A stretch of DNA of 64,000 nt. Origin: Sphaerotilus uruguayifluvii (GTDB lineage: Bacteria > Pseudomonadota > Gammaproteobacteria > Burkholderiales > Burkholderiaceae_C). The position numbers were made by a program, and so were the translations under genes. The DNA lies in NCBI RefSeq assembly GCF_013294065.1, contig NZ_JABSNM010000007.1:62001-126000 (forward strand), given 5' to 3'. This document shows positions 35,568 through 44,714 of this stretch, piece after piece (the first letter of the stretch is position 1; each line of letters begins with the position of its first letter). The notes under the pieces were generated by a model. The model did no database searches. It was not told the origin of the DNA and was given only the letters and a program-made list of their open reading frames with translations.

Positions 35568-36998
35568 TCAGTCCTCGAGCACCCAGGTGTCCTTGGTGCC
35601 GCCGCCCTGCGAGGAATTGACCACCAGCGAGCCCTCCTTCAGCGCCACGCGGGTCAGGCCGCCGCAGACCATCTGCACCTCGCTGCGGCCCGACAGCACG
35701 AAGGGGCGCAGGTCGATGTGGCGCGGCGCGATGCCCTTCTCGACGAAGGTCGGGCAGGTCGACAGGCTCAGCGTCGGCTGCGCGATGTAGTTGCCGGGAT
35801 TGGAGATCAGGTGCTCGCGGAACTTGGCGATCTCGTCCTTGCTCGCGGCCGGGCCGACCAGCATGCCGTAGCCGCCGGCGCCGTGCACCTCCTTGACGAC
35901 CAGCTCGGGCAGGTGGTCGAGCACGTAGCGGAAGTCGTCGGCCTCGCGGCAGAGGTAGGTCGGGACGTTGTTCAGGATCGGCTTCTCGCCGAGGTAGAAC
36001 TCGATCATCTTCGGCACGTAGGCGTAGATCGACTTGTCGTCGGCGACACCGGTGCCGATGGCGTTCGACAGCGTCACGTTGCCGGCGCGGTAGGCCGCCA
36101 GCAGGCCGGGACAGCCCAGCGTCGAGTCCGGGCGGAAGGCCAGCGGATCGAGGAAGTCGTCGTCGAGGCGGCGGTAGATCACGTCGACGCGCTTCGGTCC
36201 GCGCGTGGTGCGCATGAAGACGAAGTTGTCCTTGACGAAGAGGTCCTGGCCCTCGACCAGCTCGACGCCCATCTGCTGCGCCAGGAAGGCGTGCTCGAAG
36301 TAGGCCGAGTTGTACATGCCCGGCGTCAGCACGACCACCGTCGGGTCGTTGATGCCGCCCGGCGCGACCGAGCGCAGCGTCTCCAGCAGCAGGTCGGGGT
36401 AGTGCGCGACCGGGGCCACGCGGTGCTGCGCGAACAGCTCGGGAAAGAGCCGCATCATCATCTTGCGGTTCTCGAGCATGTAGCTCACGCCCGAGGGCAC
36501 GCGCAGGTTGTCCTCCAGCACGTAGTAGGTGCCCGAGCCGTCGGGGTTGGCCGCGCGCACGATGTCGATGCCGGCGATGTGCGAGTAGATGCCGCCGGGC
36601 ACGTCCACGCCGATCATCTCGGGCCGGTACTGCGCGTTGGCCAGGATCTGCTCCGGCGGAACGATGCCGGCCTTGACGATCTCCTGGCCGTGATAGACGT
36701 CATGCACGAAGCGGTTCAGCGCGGTGACCCGCTGGCGAAGACCCGCTTCCAGCTCGCGCCACTCGTGGGCGGGAATCACCCGCGGAATCAGGTCGAAGGG
36801 AATCAGCCGCTCGGTGCCTTCGCCGGAATCCTTGTCGCCGTAGACGGCGAAGGTGATGCCGACACGGCGGAAGATCATTTCCGCCTCTTCCCGGCGGGCC
36901 TGCATGACTTCCCCGGGCTGCTGCTGCAGCCAGCGCTCATAGGTACGGTAGTGGTCCCGGACGACCGGACCGCTCGCATTCATTTCATCGAACATCAT
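35568..36998 (-). CDS. Circularly permuted type 2 ATP-grasp protein
   Basis: The 476-residue protein belongs to the circularly permuted ATP-grasp type 2 family, predicted ATP-dependent carboxylate-amine ligases. Visible segments are [17 protein letters not shown] near 180, [19 protein letters not shown] near 235, [19 protein letters not shown] near 375 with the nucleotide-binding Lys and Gly loop, and [17 protein letters not shown] at the C-terminus. It seems an intact enzyme, unlike the fused paralog two genes on. It is the first gene of the leftward cluster. ATG at 36996-36998 or the next codon starts [10 protein letters not shown]; a frame to 37166 runs into comEC. It begins 43 bp after the comEC stop. 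Confidence 0.93.
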   Translation of the reverse strand: MMFDEMNASGPVVRDHYRTYERWLQQQPGEVMQARREEAEMIFRRVGITFAVYGDKDSGEGTERLIPFDLIPRVIPAHEWRELEAGLRQRVTALNRFVHDVYHGQEIVKAGIVPPEQILANAQYRPEMIGVDVPGGIYSHIAGIDIVRAANPDGSGTYYVLEDNLRVPSGVSYMLENRKMMMRLFPELFAQHRVAPVAHYPDLLLETLRSVAPGGINDPTVVVLTPGMYNSAYFEHAFLAQQMGVELVEGQDLFVKDNFVFMRTTRGPKRVDVIYRRLDDDFLDPLAFRPDSTLGCPGLLAAYRAGNVTLSNAIGTGVADDKSIYAYVPKMIEFYLGEKPILNNVPTYLCREADDFRYVLDHLPELVVKEVHGAGGYGMLVGPAASKDEIAKFREHLISNPGNYIAQPTLSLSTCPTFVEKGIAPRHIDLRPFVLSGRSEVQMVCGGLTRVALKEGSLVVNSSQGGGTKDTWVLED

Positions 36999-37041
36999 TG
37001 TTCTCGTCGTGGTGGTTGAGCGTAGGCAGGAAATAGCAATA

Positions 37042-39600
37042 TCAGGGCCAGCCAGGGTCCCCATCGGTTCCAGGATTCCTGTCCTCACCATCCTGCCAGT
37101 AGCGCCAGCGCTCCGCCCTGGCGCACCACGAGGAAGCGTCCGCACTGCTCCAGTGCCACGCACCACATCGGGTCGTCAGGATCAGATGAGTACCCAAGTC
37201 CCGGTATCTCTGGAGTACCGGCCACGCCGGATGTCCATAGGGATTGAATCGTCCCGATTGCACGATAGCCCATGTCGGCGTCACGGAATTGACAAAGTAC
37301 AAACCGGATGAGGAAGCACTGCCGTGGTGCGGCACCTGGAGCACCTCGGCGCGCAGCGCCTCGGGGTGACGCAGGCCCAGGGCCAGTTCCTGCTCCACGC
37401 CGATGTCGCCGGTCAGCAGCACCCGCCGGCCGCGGGCCGACTCGATGCGCAGCACGCACGAGAGCGCGTTCGAGCTCGCACGCCCCGGACCGGTGCGCTC
37501 GAGCACCTCGGCCTGCGGATGCAGGAACTCGAAGCGCACGCCGTCGTGCTCCCAGCGCAGCCCGTCGCGGCAGGGCTGGTGAGGCGTGCGGGCGCGCAGC
37601 GGGTGGCCGGGCTCGAGCGAGCTGTGCATCAGCCGCACCGGCAGCGCCTGCAGCAGCGAGGCGGCGCCGCCGACGTGGTCGGTGTCGCGGTGGCTGAGGA
37701 CCAGCCGGTCGATCGCGTCGATGCCCTGCGCGCGCAGCAGCGGCACCAGCACCCGCTCGCCCGCGTCGCCGCCCTCGCCGTGGCGGCCGTAGGCCGGGCC
37801 GGTGTCGTGCAGCAGCACATGGCGCGCGGTGCGGATCAGCACCGCGTGGCCCTGGCCGACATCGGCGGCGAGCAGCTCGAACTCGCCGGGCTGCGGCCGC
37901 GGCAGCGCCGGCCACAGCATCGGCAGCAGCGCCGGCAGCGCCAGCAGCCGCAGCCGCACCGGCGCGGGCAGCACCAGCGCCGCCGCTGCGACGATGCCCA
38001 GCGCACGCGCCCAGTCCGGCGCGGCCGGCGCGCTCCAGACCGCGCCCGGCCATGCCGCCAGCGGCGCGACCGCCGCGCGCAGCGCCTCGGCCCCCTGCAG
38101 CGCCGGCCACCACAGCGGCTCCAGCAGCAGGCCCAGCAGCGCCAGCGGCGTCAGCACCAGCGTGACCACCGGAATCGCCAGCGCATTGGCCGGCAGGCCG
38201 ACCAGCGGGATCTGCGAGAAGAACACCAGCGTCCACGGCGCCAGCCCGACGGTGGCGACCCACTGCGAGCGCAGGGCCTCGCGCGCACCGTCCCGGCACC
38301 GCCCGCGCCATCGATCGAACCATCGATCGCGCCACGGCCTGCGTCCGCCTCCGCCCGGGGCGCCGCCACCGGCCGCCTGCGTCGGAGCCGAGCCGAACAG
38401 CAGCGCCACCGCGACGAAGGACAGCCAGAATCCCGGCTGCAGCAGCGCCCACGGATCGGCCAGCGCCACCACCGCGGCGACCACGCCCAGCAGCCGGGGC
38501 GCCGGCCACTGGCGCGCGCCCTCGCGCAGCAGCACCACCAGCGCCAGCATCAGCACGGTGCGCTGCGACGGCACGCCCCAGCCGGACAGCAGCGCATAGC
38601 CGAGCGCCGCCAGCACGCCGGCACGCCGCGCCGCCCGGGGCGCCGGACAGCGCAGCGGCGCGCCCGGCAGCCGCCGCCACAGCGCGCCGGCCAGCACCCC
38701 GGCCAGCCACGCGAACATCGTGACGTGCAGGCCGCTGATCGCCACCAGATGGGCCAGGCCGGCGCGGCGGAACAGCGCCCAGTCGTCCTGCTCGATCGCG
38801 CCCTGGTCGCCGACCGCCAGCGCGGCGATCAGACCGGCGCCCGGTCGCGCGCCGAGCCGCGCGACGATGCGGTCGCGCTGGTCCTGGCGCCAGCGGTCGA
38901 TGCGGTGGCGCCCGCTCTCGCCCAGCGGCACCGCCAGGTCGGCAGGCACCGCCGCGCGCGGTGCGACCACGCCCGTGCCGCCGGCGTCGTCCTCGAAGGC
39001 GGCCAGCACCGCATCCGGCCCCTGCGGATTGACCCGGCCGCCGGGCGGGCGCAGCCGCAGCGTCAGCCGCCAGCGCTGGCCGGCGCGGGGCGCCTGAGCG
39101 CGCGCCGGCACCGGCTCGGCGGCGCTGGCGGGCCAGACCACGCGCAGGCGCGGCGGCAGCGGCGGCGGCGCGTCGCCGTTGACGCGGCTCCCGGCCGCGG
39201 TCAGCGTCGCCGGCCAGCCGGCCCGCTCGACCTCGAGCAGCCCGCGCCAGCGCCCGGCCTCCATCTGCGGCAGCCCGGCGACGACGCCCTCGACCTGCAC
39301 CAGCCGGTCCGACAGCGCCGGATCGAGCCGGTGGGACAGCCGCTGCGCCGCGCGCACGTCGGCCTGCAGCGCCGCCAGCAGCGCGCAGGCCGGCAGCAGC
39401 ACCCATGCGGCCGCGGTGCGCCGCCCACGCCGCGCGAGGACCAGGCCCGCGGGCAGCAGCGCCAGCGCAGCCCCCAGCAGCATTCGCCGCAGCGAGGCCT
39501 CCAGCGGGGCCGGCAGCTGCAGCTGCGCCGCGATGCCGGCCAGCACCGCGGCGGCCAGCAGGCCCAGCGGCAGCACCGGTGCGCCGGCGCGCATCTCCAT
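37042..39600 (-). CDS. comEC: DNA uptake channel protein ComEC/Rec2
   Basis: The 852-residue inner-membrane protein forms the channel for single-stranded DNA entry in natural competence. An N-terminal hydrophobic pair (about 8-65) precedes the soluble OB-type region. The Competence domain follows (about 225-500), with [18 protein letters not shown] near 283 and [13 protein letters not shown] near 340. The C-terminal metallo-beta-lactamase-like domain (about 575-830) has [21 protein letters not shown] and [10 protein letters not shown], so metal-binding residues for a nuclease are present. The last ~70 codons, from about 37300 to 37100, use AT-richer codons than the rest of the gene. A TACACT on the coding strand about 50 bases upstream is a possible -10. 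Confidence 0.94.
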   Translation of the reverse strand: MEMRAGAPVLPLGLLAAAVLAGIAAQLQLPAPLEASLRRMLLGAALALLPAGLVLARRGRRTAAAWVLLPACALLAALQADVRAAQRLSHRLDPALSDRLVQVEGVVAGLPQMEAGRWRGLLEVERAGWPATLTAAGSRVNGDAPPPLPPRLRVVWPASAAEPVPARAQAPRAGQRWRLTLRLRPPGGRVNPQGPDAVLAAFEDDAGGTGVVAPRAAVPADLAVPLGESGRHRIDRWRQDQRDRIVARLGARPGAGLIAALAVGDQGAIEQDDWALFRRAGLAHLVAISGLHVTMFAWLAGVLAGALWRRLPGAPLRCPAPRAARRAGVLAALGYALLSGWGVPSQRTVLMLALVVLLREGARQWPAPRLLGVVAAVVALADPWALLQPGFWLSFVAVALLFGSAPTQAAGGGAPGGGGRRPWRDRWFDRWRGRCRDGAREALRSQWVATVGLAPWTLVFFSQIPLVGLPANALAIPVVTLVLTPLALLGLLLEPLWWPALQGAEALRAAVAPLAAWPGAVWSAPAAPDWARALGIVAAAALVLPAPVRLRLLALPALLPMLWPALPRPQPGEFELLAADVGQGHAVLIRTARHVLLHDTGPAYGRHGEGGDAGERVLVPLLRAQGIDAIDRLVLSHRDTDHVGGAASLLQALPVRLMHSSLEPGHPLRARTPHQPCRDGLRWEHDGVRFEFLHPQAEVLERTGPGRASSNALSCVLRIESARGRRVLLTGDIGVEQELALGLRHPEALRAEVLQVPHHGSASSSGLYFVNSVTPTWAIVQSGRFNPYGHPAWPVLQRYRDLGTHLILTTRCGAWHWSSADASSWCARAERWRYWQDGEDRNPGTDGDPGWP

Positions 39601-39751
39601 CGCCCATCCCCCCGGTCCGGCTGCAGCCGGCCCTGTTCATGCGGGCCAGTGTAGGATCGCCCCCACCCGGGCGGGGCACGGGTCATCCGCGCTTGACAGC
39701 GCACCCGCCTCCGCACCGGAAAACGAAGAATCGATCCACCGGAACCCTCAC

Positions 39752-40210
39752 ATGAGCATTTCCCAGCGCCTCCAGGACCTCGGCATCAGCCTGCCGCCCG
39801 TGGCCGTGCCGGCCGCCGCCTACGTGCCCTTCGTGCGCACCGGCAACCTGGTCTTCCTGTCCGGCCACATCGCCAAGAAGGACGGCAAGCCCTGGGTCGG
39901 CCAGCTCGGCCGCGACATGGACACCGCCACCGGCCGCGAAGCTGCCCGCGCCATCGCCATCGACCTGATGGGCACGCTGCAGGCCGCCGTCGGCGACCTG
40001 TCGAAGGTGCGCCGCATCGTCAAGGTCATGAGCCTGGTCAACAGCACGCCCGACTTCACCGAGCAGCACCTGGTCACCAACGGCGCCTCCGAGCTGTTCG
40101 CCCAGGTCTTCGGCGACCAGGTCGGCGCGCATGCCCGCAGCGCCTTCGGCGTCGCGCAGATCCCGCTGGGCGCCTGCGTCGAGATCGAGCTGATCGCCGA
40201 AGTCGAGTGA
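39752..40210 (+). CDS. RidA/YjgF family protein (YjgH-type, 152 aa)
   Basis: The 152-residue protein fits the RidA superfamily, trimeric proteins of which RidA itself deaminates reactive enamine/imine intermediates. Visible family segments are GNLVFLSGHIAKKDGKPWVG near 30 and IPLGACVEIELIAEV at the end. The canonical RidA active-site arginine, expected in a segment like RSA(V/R)GVAQLP, corresponds to HARSAFGVAQIPLG, so an Arg is present. It is longer than RidA itself (about 128) and closer to the 150-residue subgroup, whose substrate is unknown. The ATG at 39752 follows the comEC promoter region; dsbB starts 17 bp after the stop, so they may be co-transcribed. Confidence 0.88.
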   Translation: MSISQRLQDLGISLPPVAVPAAAYVPFVRTGNLVFLSGHIAKKDGKPWVGQLGRDMDTATGREAARAIAIDLMGTLQAAVGDLSKVRRIVKVMSLVNSTPDFTEQHLVTNGASELFAQVFGDQVGAHARSAFGVAQIPLGACVEIELIAEVE

Positions 40211-40227
40211 GACTGCCGGGACGCCCC

Positions 40228-40764
40228 ATGAGCCTGACTGCCCTGCCCGCCCGGCACCCGCGCGCCACGCTGGCGCTGATCGCGCTGGCCTGCGTGGCCA
40301 GCGTCGCCGCGGCGCTGTTCGCACAGCACCGCCTGGACATGCAGCCCTGCCCGTGGTGCATCCTGCAGCGGATCCTCTTCCTGCTGATCGCGGCGGTGGC
40401 CACGCTGGCGGCCGCGCTGCCCGAGGGCCTCGGCGCGGCGCTGTCGCGCCGGCTCTCGGCGCTGCTGGTGGCGCTGCTGGCGCTGGCCGGCGCCGCCGCG
40501 GCGCTCTACCAGCACTTCGTCGCGGCGAAGCTGCCCTCGTGCGACCTGACGCTGGCCGACCGCCTCATCTCCGGCCTCGGTCTCGACGCCTGGCTGCCCG
40601 AGGTGTTCGAGGTGCGCGCCTCCTGCGCCGAGGCCGCGGTGTCGGTGCTGGGCGTGCCCTTCGAGTTCTGGAGCGCGGCGCTCTACCTGACGCTGGCGCT
40701 GCTGGGCCTGCTGCTGCTCGTGCGTCCCGTCGAGCGGCCTCGCGCGGTCTTCTCGCGGCGCTGA
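40228..40764 (+). CDS. dsbB: Disulfide bond formation protein B
   Basis: The 178-residue inner-membrane protein reoxidises periplasmic DsbA and passes electrons to quinone. Four membrane helices are visible (about 14-33, 46-62, 74-92, 146-168). The first cysteine pair is CPWC near 41-44; the second is formed by the Cys in LPSCDLT near 106 and the Cys in RASCAEA near 132. It is typical of the betaproteobacterial DsbB type. A GTG at 40207 overlapping the previous stop could extend it by 7 residues, but the ATG at 40228 starts the normal N-terminus. It is probably in one unit with the RidA-family gene. Confidence 0.93.
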   Translation: MSLTALPARHPRATLALIALACVASVAAALFAQHRLDMQPCPWCILQRILFLLIAAVATLAAALPEGLGAALSRRLSALLVALLALAGAAAALYQHFVAAKLPSCDLTLADRLISGLGLDAWLPEVFEVRASCAEAAVSVLGVPFEFWSAALYLTLALLGLLLLVRPVERPRAVFSRR

Positions 40765-40814
40765 TTTCTCGGCGCGGAGAGCGGGGATTGCCATCCGATT
40801 GTGAAATACTTGGC

Positions 40815-40865
40815 ATGAACCAACCCGTATTGCGCGTTCATGCCTTTCCAGTCGCCGCGACCTGA
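40815..40865 (+). other. Candidate leader peptide and hairpin upstream of the GspE-like gene
   Basis: A 16-codon frame (MNQPVLRVHAFPVAAT) starts at 40815, in the 185-bp gap after dsbB. Its codons (GTA, TTG, CGT-like choices) differ from the GC-rich usage around it. It has no good ribosome site. Five bases after its stop, a hairpin at 40871-40901 pairs GCCGG with CCGGC and an outer C-run with a G-run. The arrangement resembles a translated leader followed by an attenuator-like stem, but may be chance. Confidence 0.25.
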
Positions 40866-40949
40866 CCTGTCCCCCCGGATGCCGGAGCCCGGCTGCGGGG
40901 GTGCGGTCATCCACCCGCGGGACTGTGTCCGCAGGCCGGACGCACTCCA

Positions 40950-42479
40950 ATGTCGGGCATGAGCGCGCAGGACCTGACACGCCCCGGGAGCGCGGAGCTG
41001 GCCGAGCGCGTCGTGCAGCGCCTGATGCGCCGCTACAGCCTCGACACCCGCTGCCCCGCCCCCGACTCCAGCCTCGACCCGGCCTTCCGGCGCTGGCTGT
41101 CGCTGGCCAGCGGCATGATGCCGGCCGAGCTCGAACGGGCCGAACCCGGCCTGATCGACACCCGGCTGATCCCGACCGAACAGGCGCGCGAGCGCCTGTG
41201 CGTGGCCATGCGTGCGCCCGACCAGGCCACCGCGCTGGTGCTGGCCGATCCCTTCGACCGCGAGCAGCGCCTGTGGCTGGAAGCCCGGCTGCGCCAGGAA
41301 GGCCAGCTGCGCACCCGCTGGTATGTCGCGCCCGCGCCGGCTCTGCTGGCCTTCGTCGACCGGGTCGAACGGGTGCGCCAGGCGCAGGAGAGCGACCGCT
41401 TCGGCGTGCGCGGTCCGCGCCGCGACGACGCCGGCGCGGCGCAGGTGCCGCCGCTCGAGCCGCTGAACCGGCTGCTGCGCCGCGCGCTGGAGCGCCAGGC
41501 CAGCCACATCCACCTGCGCCCGCCCGGACCCGACGAGGCCGACGGCGGCGAGCTGCTGCTGCGGGTCGACGGCCGGCTGCGCCCGCTGCCGCCCGAGCCG
41601 CAGGACCTGGCGTCGAGCGAGGCCGGGCGACGCGCCGCGAACGCGCTGCTGGCCGAGGCGATGCGGCACGCGACCGGCCCCGACGGCCTGCTGCGCATCG
41701 CGCACGGCGGCGGCACGCTGGCGCTGCAGGCGCTGCGCCAGGACGAACGCATCGTGCTGCGCCTGCCCGAGCCGGTGCGGCCCGCGCCGGCGCTCGCGGC
41801 GCTCGGGCTGGAGAGCGCCAGCCTGGGCGCGCTGGCGCGCTCGCTGGCGCAGCCGCACGGGCTGTGGCTGCTCGCCGCCCCGCCCGGTCAGGGCCGCAGC
41901 CTGCTGCTGCAGGCGCTCGCGCGCGAGGCACGCGCCACCGGCCAGCATGTCGAGTGCCTGGCGCGCCCCGATGCGGCCCGGCTCGAGCGGGCGCTGCAGG
42001 CCGACCCGGACCGGCTGCTGATCGACGGTCTGCCCGACGGCGACGACGGCACGCTGGCCGCGCGGCTGGCCACGCTGGCGCTCGAGGGCCGGCCCGTGGC
42101 GATCGCGCTGGCCGCGACCACGCCGTGGGCGGCGATGCGCCGGCTCGAGCAGGCCGGCATGGACCGCGCGGTGCTGGCGCAGACGCTGCGCGGCCTGCAT
42201 GCGCAGGTGCTGCTGGCCTGCCCCTGCCCGCTGTGCGACGGCGACGGCTGCGAGGACTGCGACGGCCAGGGCCGCGCCGGGCGCATCGTCGCCTCGGCAT
42301 GGACCGAGGTCGACGCGACGCTGGCCAGCGCGATCGCCGAGGGCCGACCGGCGCCCCGCCTGGCCGCGCTGGCGCGCCGCGGCGGGCGCCCCGACCTCGC
42401 CCAGGCGGTGCTGGCGCGGGTCCGCGAAGGCCGCGCCGTGCCGGAGGAAGCTGCCCGTGCCGCTGCGCTGGCGCACTGA
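40950..42479 (+). CDS. Degenerate GspE/PilB-family secretion ATPase-like protein
   Basis: The 509-residue protein aligns in outline with type II secretion/type IV pilus ATPases. It has an N-terminal GspE domain, a segment ASHIHLRPP near 183 (normally ASDIHxEP), a Walker A position near 307, a Walker B position and a C-terminal zinc motif CPCPLCDGDGCEDCDGQGRAGR-like region near 425. The catalytic sites are eroded. Walker A reads APPGQGRS where GPTGSGKT is expected, the GExRDxET box reads IDGLPDGDDG, and the TLHTN His box reads AATTP. The zinc cysteines remain. It is therefore likely a non-hydrolysing paralog with a structural or regulatory role. An in-frame ATG also lies at 40959. The next gene overlaps its last 23 bases. 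Confidence 0.8.
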   Translation: MSGMSAQDLTRPGSAELAERVVQRLMRRYSLDTRCPAPDSSLDPAFRRWLSLASGMMPAELERAEPGLIDTRLIPTEQARERLCVAMRAPDQATALVLADPFDREQRLWLEARLRQEGQLRTRWYVAPAPALLAFVDRVERVRQAQESDRFGVRGPRRDDAGAAQVPPLEPLNRLLRRALERQASHIHLRPPGPDEADGGELLLRVDGRLRPLPPEPQDLASSEAGRRAANALLAEAMRHATGPDGLLRIAHGGGTLALQALRQDERIVLRLPEPVRPAPALAALGLESASLGALARSLAQPHGLWLLAAPPGQGRSLLLQALAREARATGQHVECLARPDAARLERALQADPDRLLIDGLPDGDDGTLAARLATLALEGRPVAIALAATTPWAAMRRLEQAGMDRAVLAQTLRGLHAQVLLACPCPLCDGDGCEDCDGQGRAGRIVASAWTEVDATLASAIAEGRPAPRLAALARRGGRPDLAQAVLARVREGRAVPEEAARAAALAH

Positions 42480-43281
42480 ACTGCGGCTCGACCTGCGCGC
42501 GCGCGGCTGCCAGGCGCAGCTGATCGGCGCGGGCTGGCGCGAGCGCAGCATCGCCTCGGCCAGCGGCAGCGGCCGCGGCGCGGCGGCGCTGGCCGCGGCA
42601 CTGTCGGCGCTGCGCCTTGCCGATGTCGAGACGCTGCCCGCGCAGGCGCGGCTGCGGCTGTCGGACGAATACGTGCTGCACCTGCTGCTGGTGCATGCCG
42701 GCCCGCGGGCGCGGGTGATGGAGGCCGCGTGCGCGCGCTTCGAAGCCGCGCTGGGCGCCTCGGCAGGACGGCGCGTCATGCTGGTGCGCGCCGGCCGGCA
42801 TCACTGGCTGGCCAGCGCGGTCGAGGAGCGCGACCTGACGGCCTGGAACGAGGCGCTGCAGCAGGCCGGCGTGCGCGCCGGGCCGGTCGCGCCGGCGCTG
42901 CATGACGAATGGCTGCGCGTGGGCCGCCACATCCGCGACGAGGATGCGGTGCTGGTGCTGCCGCGCGACGAGGGCGCGACGCTGCTGCGGCTGATCGACG
43001 GCGAGCCGGTCGACCTGCTGTGGGAGCGCTTCGACGGCGACGATCCCGGCTCGCTCGAGCGGCGGGTGCGCGCCTTCGCCGCGACCGCGCAGGGCCGCCG
43101 GCGCCGGCCGGCCTGGGCGCAGACCGACGGCCTGGGCGTCGCGGCCGAGCCGCCCGAGCCGGCCCAGGTGATCTACCTGCTGCCCGAGAGCGGCGCGCTG
43201 TGCCGCTATGTGCGCGACCGCGATCCCGGCACGCCGCCGCCGGCCCCGCTCCAGGATCAGGACGGCACGGACGCGACCTGA
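42457..43281 (+). CDS. Unknown protein overlapping the GspE-like gene, possible PilM/GspL-like partner
   Basis: This 274-residue protein is not recognised from motifs. GTG at 42457 is chosen because GGAGGAAG lies 7 bases upstream; the frame extends further up but only as antiphase sequence inside the previous gene. The first 60 residues look like paired beta strands (TELRLDLRARGCQAQLIG), then helices and strands in an order that could fit an actin-like cytoplasmic domain such as PilM or GspL (LRLSDEYVLHLLLVHAG, RRVMLVRAGRHHWLASAV). No membrane segment is seen. The 23-bp overlap with the degenerate GspE-like gene suggests joint function. Its 3' end overlaps the convergent histidine kinase gene by 25 bp. 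Confidence 0.7.
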   Translation: MPLRWRTELRLDLRARGCQAQLIGAGWRERSIASASGSGRGAAALAAALSALRLADVETLPAQARLRLSDEYVLHLLLVHAGPRARVMEAACARFEAALGASAGRRVMLVRAGRHHWLASAVEERDLTAWNEALQQAGVRAGPVAPALHDEWLRVGRHIRDEDAVLVLPRDEGATLLRLIDGEPVDLLWERFDGDDPGSLERRVRAFAATAQGRRRRPAWAQTDGLGVAAEPPEPAQVIYLLPESGALCRYVRDRDPGTPPPAPLQDQDGTDAT

Positions 43282-44714
43282 TCCTGCGGCGCGGCCGGCT
43301 CCGGCCCGGCCAGCATCACCGACACCCGGACGCGCAGCCCGCCCAGCTCGGGCGAACGGTCGACCTGGACGCCGAGCTGCAGCGCCAGCGCGATCCGGCG
43401 CACGATCGACCAGCCCAGGCCGCTGCCCGGACGCTCGTTGCCCAGCGCGCGGAAGAAGCGCTCGCCCAGGCGCTGCAGATGCTCGGGCGGCAGGCCCGGG
43501 CCGCTGTCCTCGACGATCAGCATCGCGCGCGCCGGGCCCGGCGTCGCCTCGTCCGCGCCCCCGTCCGCCGCCTCCGGCAGCTCGACCGGCGGCTGCACCG
43601 TGACGCGCACCGTCGCGCCGCTGGGGCTGTAGCGCAGCGCGTTGTCGATCAGGTTGCGCAGCAGCACCGCCAGCAGCGTGGGCTCGCCGCGCACCTGCAG
43701 CCAGCCCTCATCCTCCGGCGCCTCGAACTGCAGGTCCTGGCCCTCGTCGAAGGCGGTCGAGGCGATCTCGGCCACCTCGTCGCGGGCCAGCACCACCAGG
43801 TCGGCGCGACCCTGGCGACACTGCGGCTCGGCCTCCAGCCGCGCCAGCGTCAGCAGCTGCTGCACCAGGCGGGTGGCACGGTCGCAGCCGGCCAGCGTCG
43901 CCTGCAGCGCATGGCGACGCGCGGCCGGATCGGCCACCGCCAGCGCGGCCTGCGCCTGCGCGCGGATGCCGGCGATCGGCGTGCGCAGCTCGTGCGCGGC
44001 ATCGGCGGTGAAGCGCCGCTCCGAGCTCAGCAGCGCATGGGTGCGACCGAAGAGCTCGTTGAGCGCATGAATCAGCGGCAGCAGCTCGTCGGGCGCCTCG
44101 TCCAGGCGCACCGGCGTCAGCTCGGCCGGATCGCGCGCGGCCAGCTCGCGGCCGAGCCGGTCCAGCGGCACCAGCCCGATGCGCACCGCCCACCACACGC
44201 TCAGGCCCAGCAGCGGCAGGGCCACCAGCAGCGGCAGCAGCGAGCTGCGCAGCACCGCCTGCAGGATCTCGTCGCGCGAATAGCCCAGCTCTCCGATCAG
44301 CACGATCACGTCGGAGGCCTGGCGCGGCCGCGCCGCGTAGACCCGCCAGTCGCGCCCGGCCAGATGCGAGAGGTGGAAGCCCGGCTCCAGCGGCGCCAGC
44401 GGCTCGGCCGGCGCATTCCAGGAATGCATCTCCAGCACGCCGTCGCGCCAGACCTGGAAGGCCACGCGCGGCGAGTAGCGGTGCAGGTTGGAGGCCGGCG
44501 GCAGCGCCGCCTCGCCGCCGTCCTCGAGCTGCAGCGCGATCAGCAGCGCCGCCGACTGCGCCAGATGGCCGTCGAGCAGGTCGTCGAGCTCGCGCCGGGT
44601 GTCGACCCAGGCCAGCACCGCCGCGAGCATCCACAGCATCGACACCCCGGCCAGCACGCGGCCGAGCAGCCGCGCGCGCAGCGAGCTGCGCCGGCGGGCG
44701 AGGCGGCGGATCAC
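43257..44714 (-). CDS. qseC: Sensor histidine kinase, QseC-like
   Basis: The 485-residue inner-membrane kinase has two membrane segments (about 18-38 and 163-183) around a periplasmic sensor of about 125 residues. A short HAMP-like linker and the phosphoacceptor helix with AHELRTPI near 245 follow, then an ATP-binding domain with NLIDNALRYSP near 350, EDSGPGLPP near 400 and GSGLGWSIV near 430. It partners the response regulator upstream. The start is GTG overlapping the regulator stop (GTGA), giving coupled translation. QseC-type kinases respond to catecholamine or autoinducer-like signals in enterics, but the ligand here is unknown; the name rests on overall domain layout and pairing. Confidence 0.88.
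   Translation of the reverse strand: MIRRLARRRSSLRARLLGRVLAGVSMLWMLAAVLAWVDTRRELDDLLDGHLAQSAALLIALQLEDGGEAALPPASNLHRYSPRVAFQVWRDGVLEMHSWNAPAEPLAPLEPGFHLSHLAGRDWRVYAARPRQASDVIVLIGELGYSRDEILQAVLRSSLLPLLVALPLLGLSVWWAVRIGLVPLDRLGRELAARDPAELTPVRLDEAPDELLPLIHALNELFGRTHALLSSERRFTADAAHELRTPIAGIRAQAQAALAVADPAARRHALQATLAGCDRATRLVQQLLTLARLEAEPQCRQGRADLVVLARDEVAEIASTAFDEGQDLQFEAPEDEGWLQVRGEPTLLAVLLRNLIDNALRYSPSGATVRVTVQPPVELPEAADGGADEATPGPARAMLIVEDSGPGLPPEHLQRLGERFFRALGNERPGSGLGWSIVRRIALALQLGVQVDRSPELGGLRVRVSVMLAGPEPAAPQDQVASVPS

Noticed and set aside
42199-42456. N-terminal extension of the 274-residue protein into the GspE-like gene
   Set aside because: The extended part is Arg/Pro/Ala-rich antiphase sequence; a strong ribosome site (GGAGGAAG) marks the GTG at 42457.
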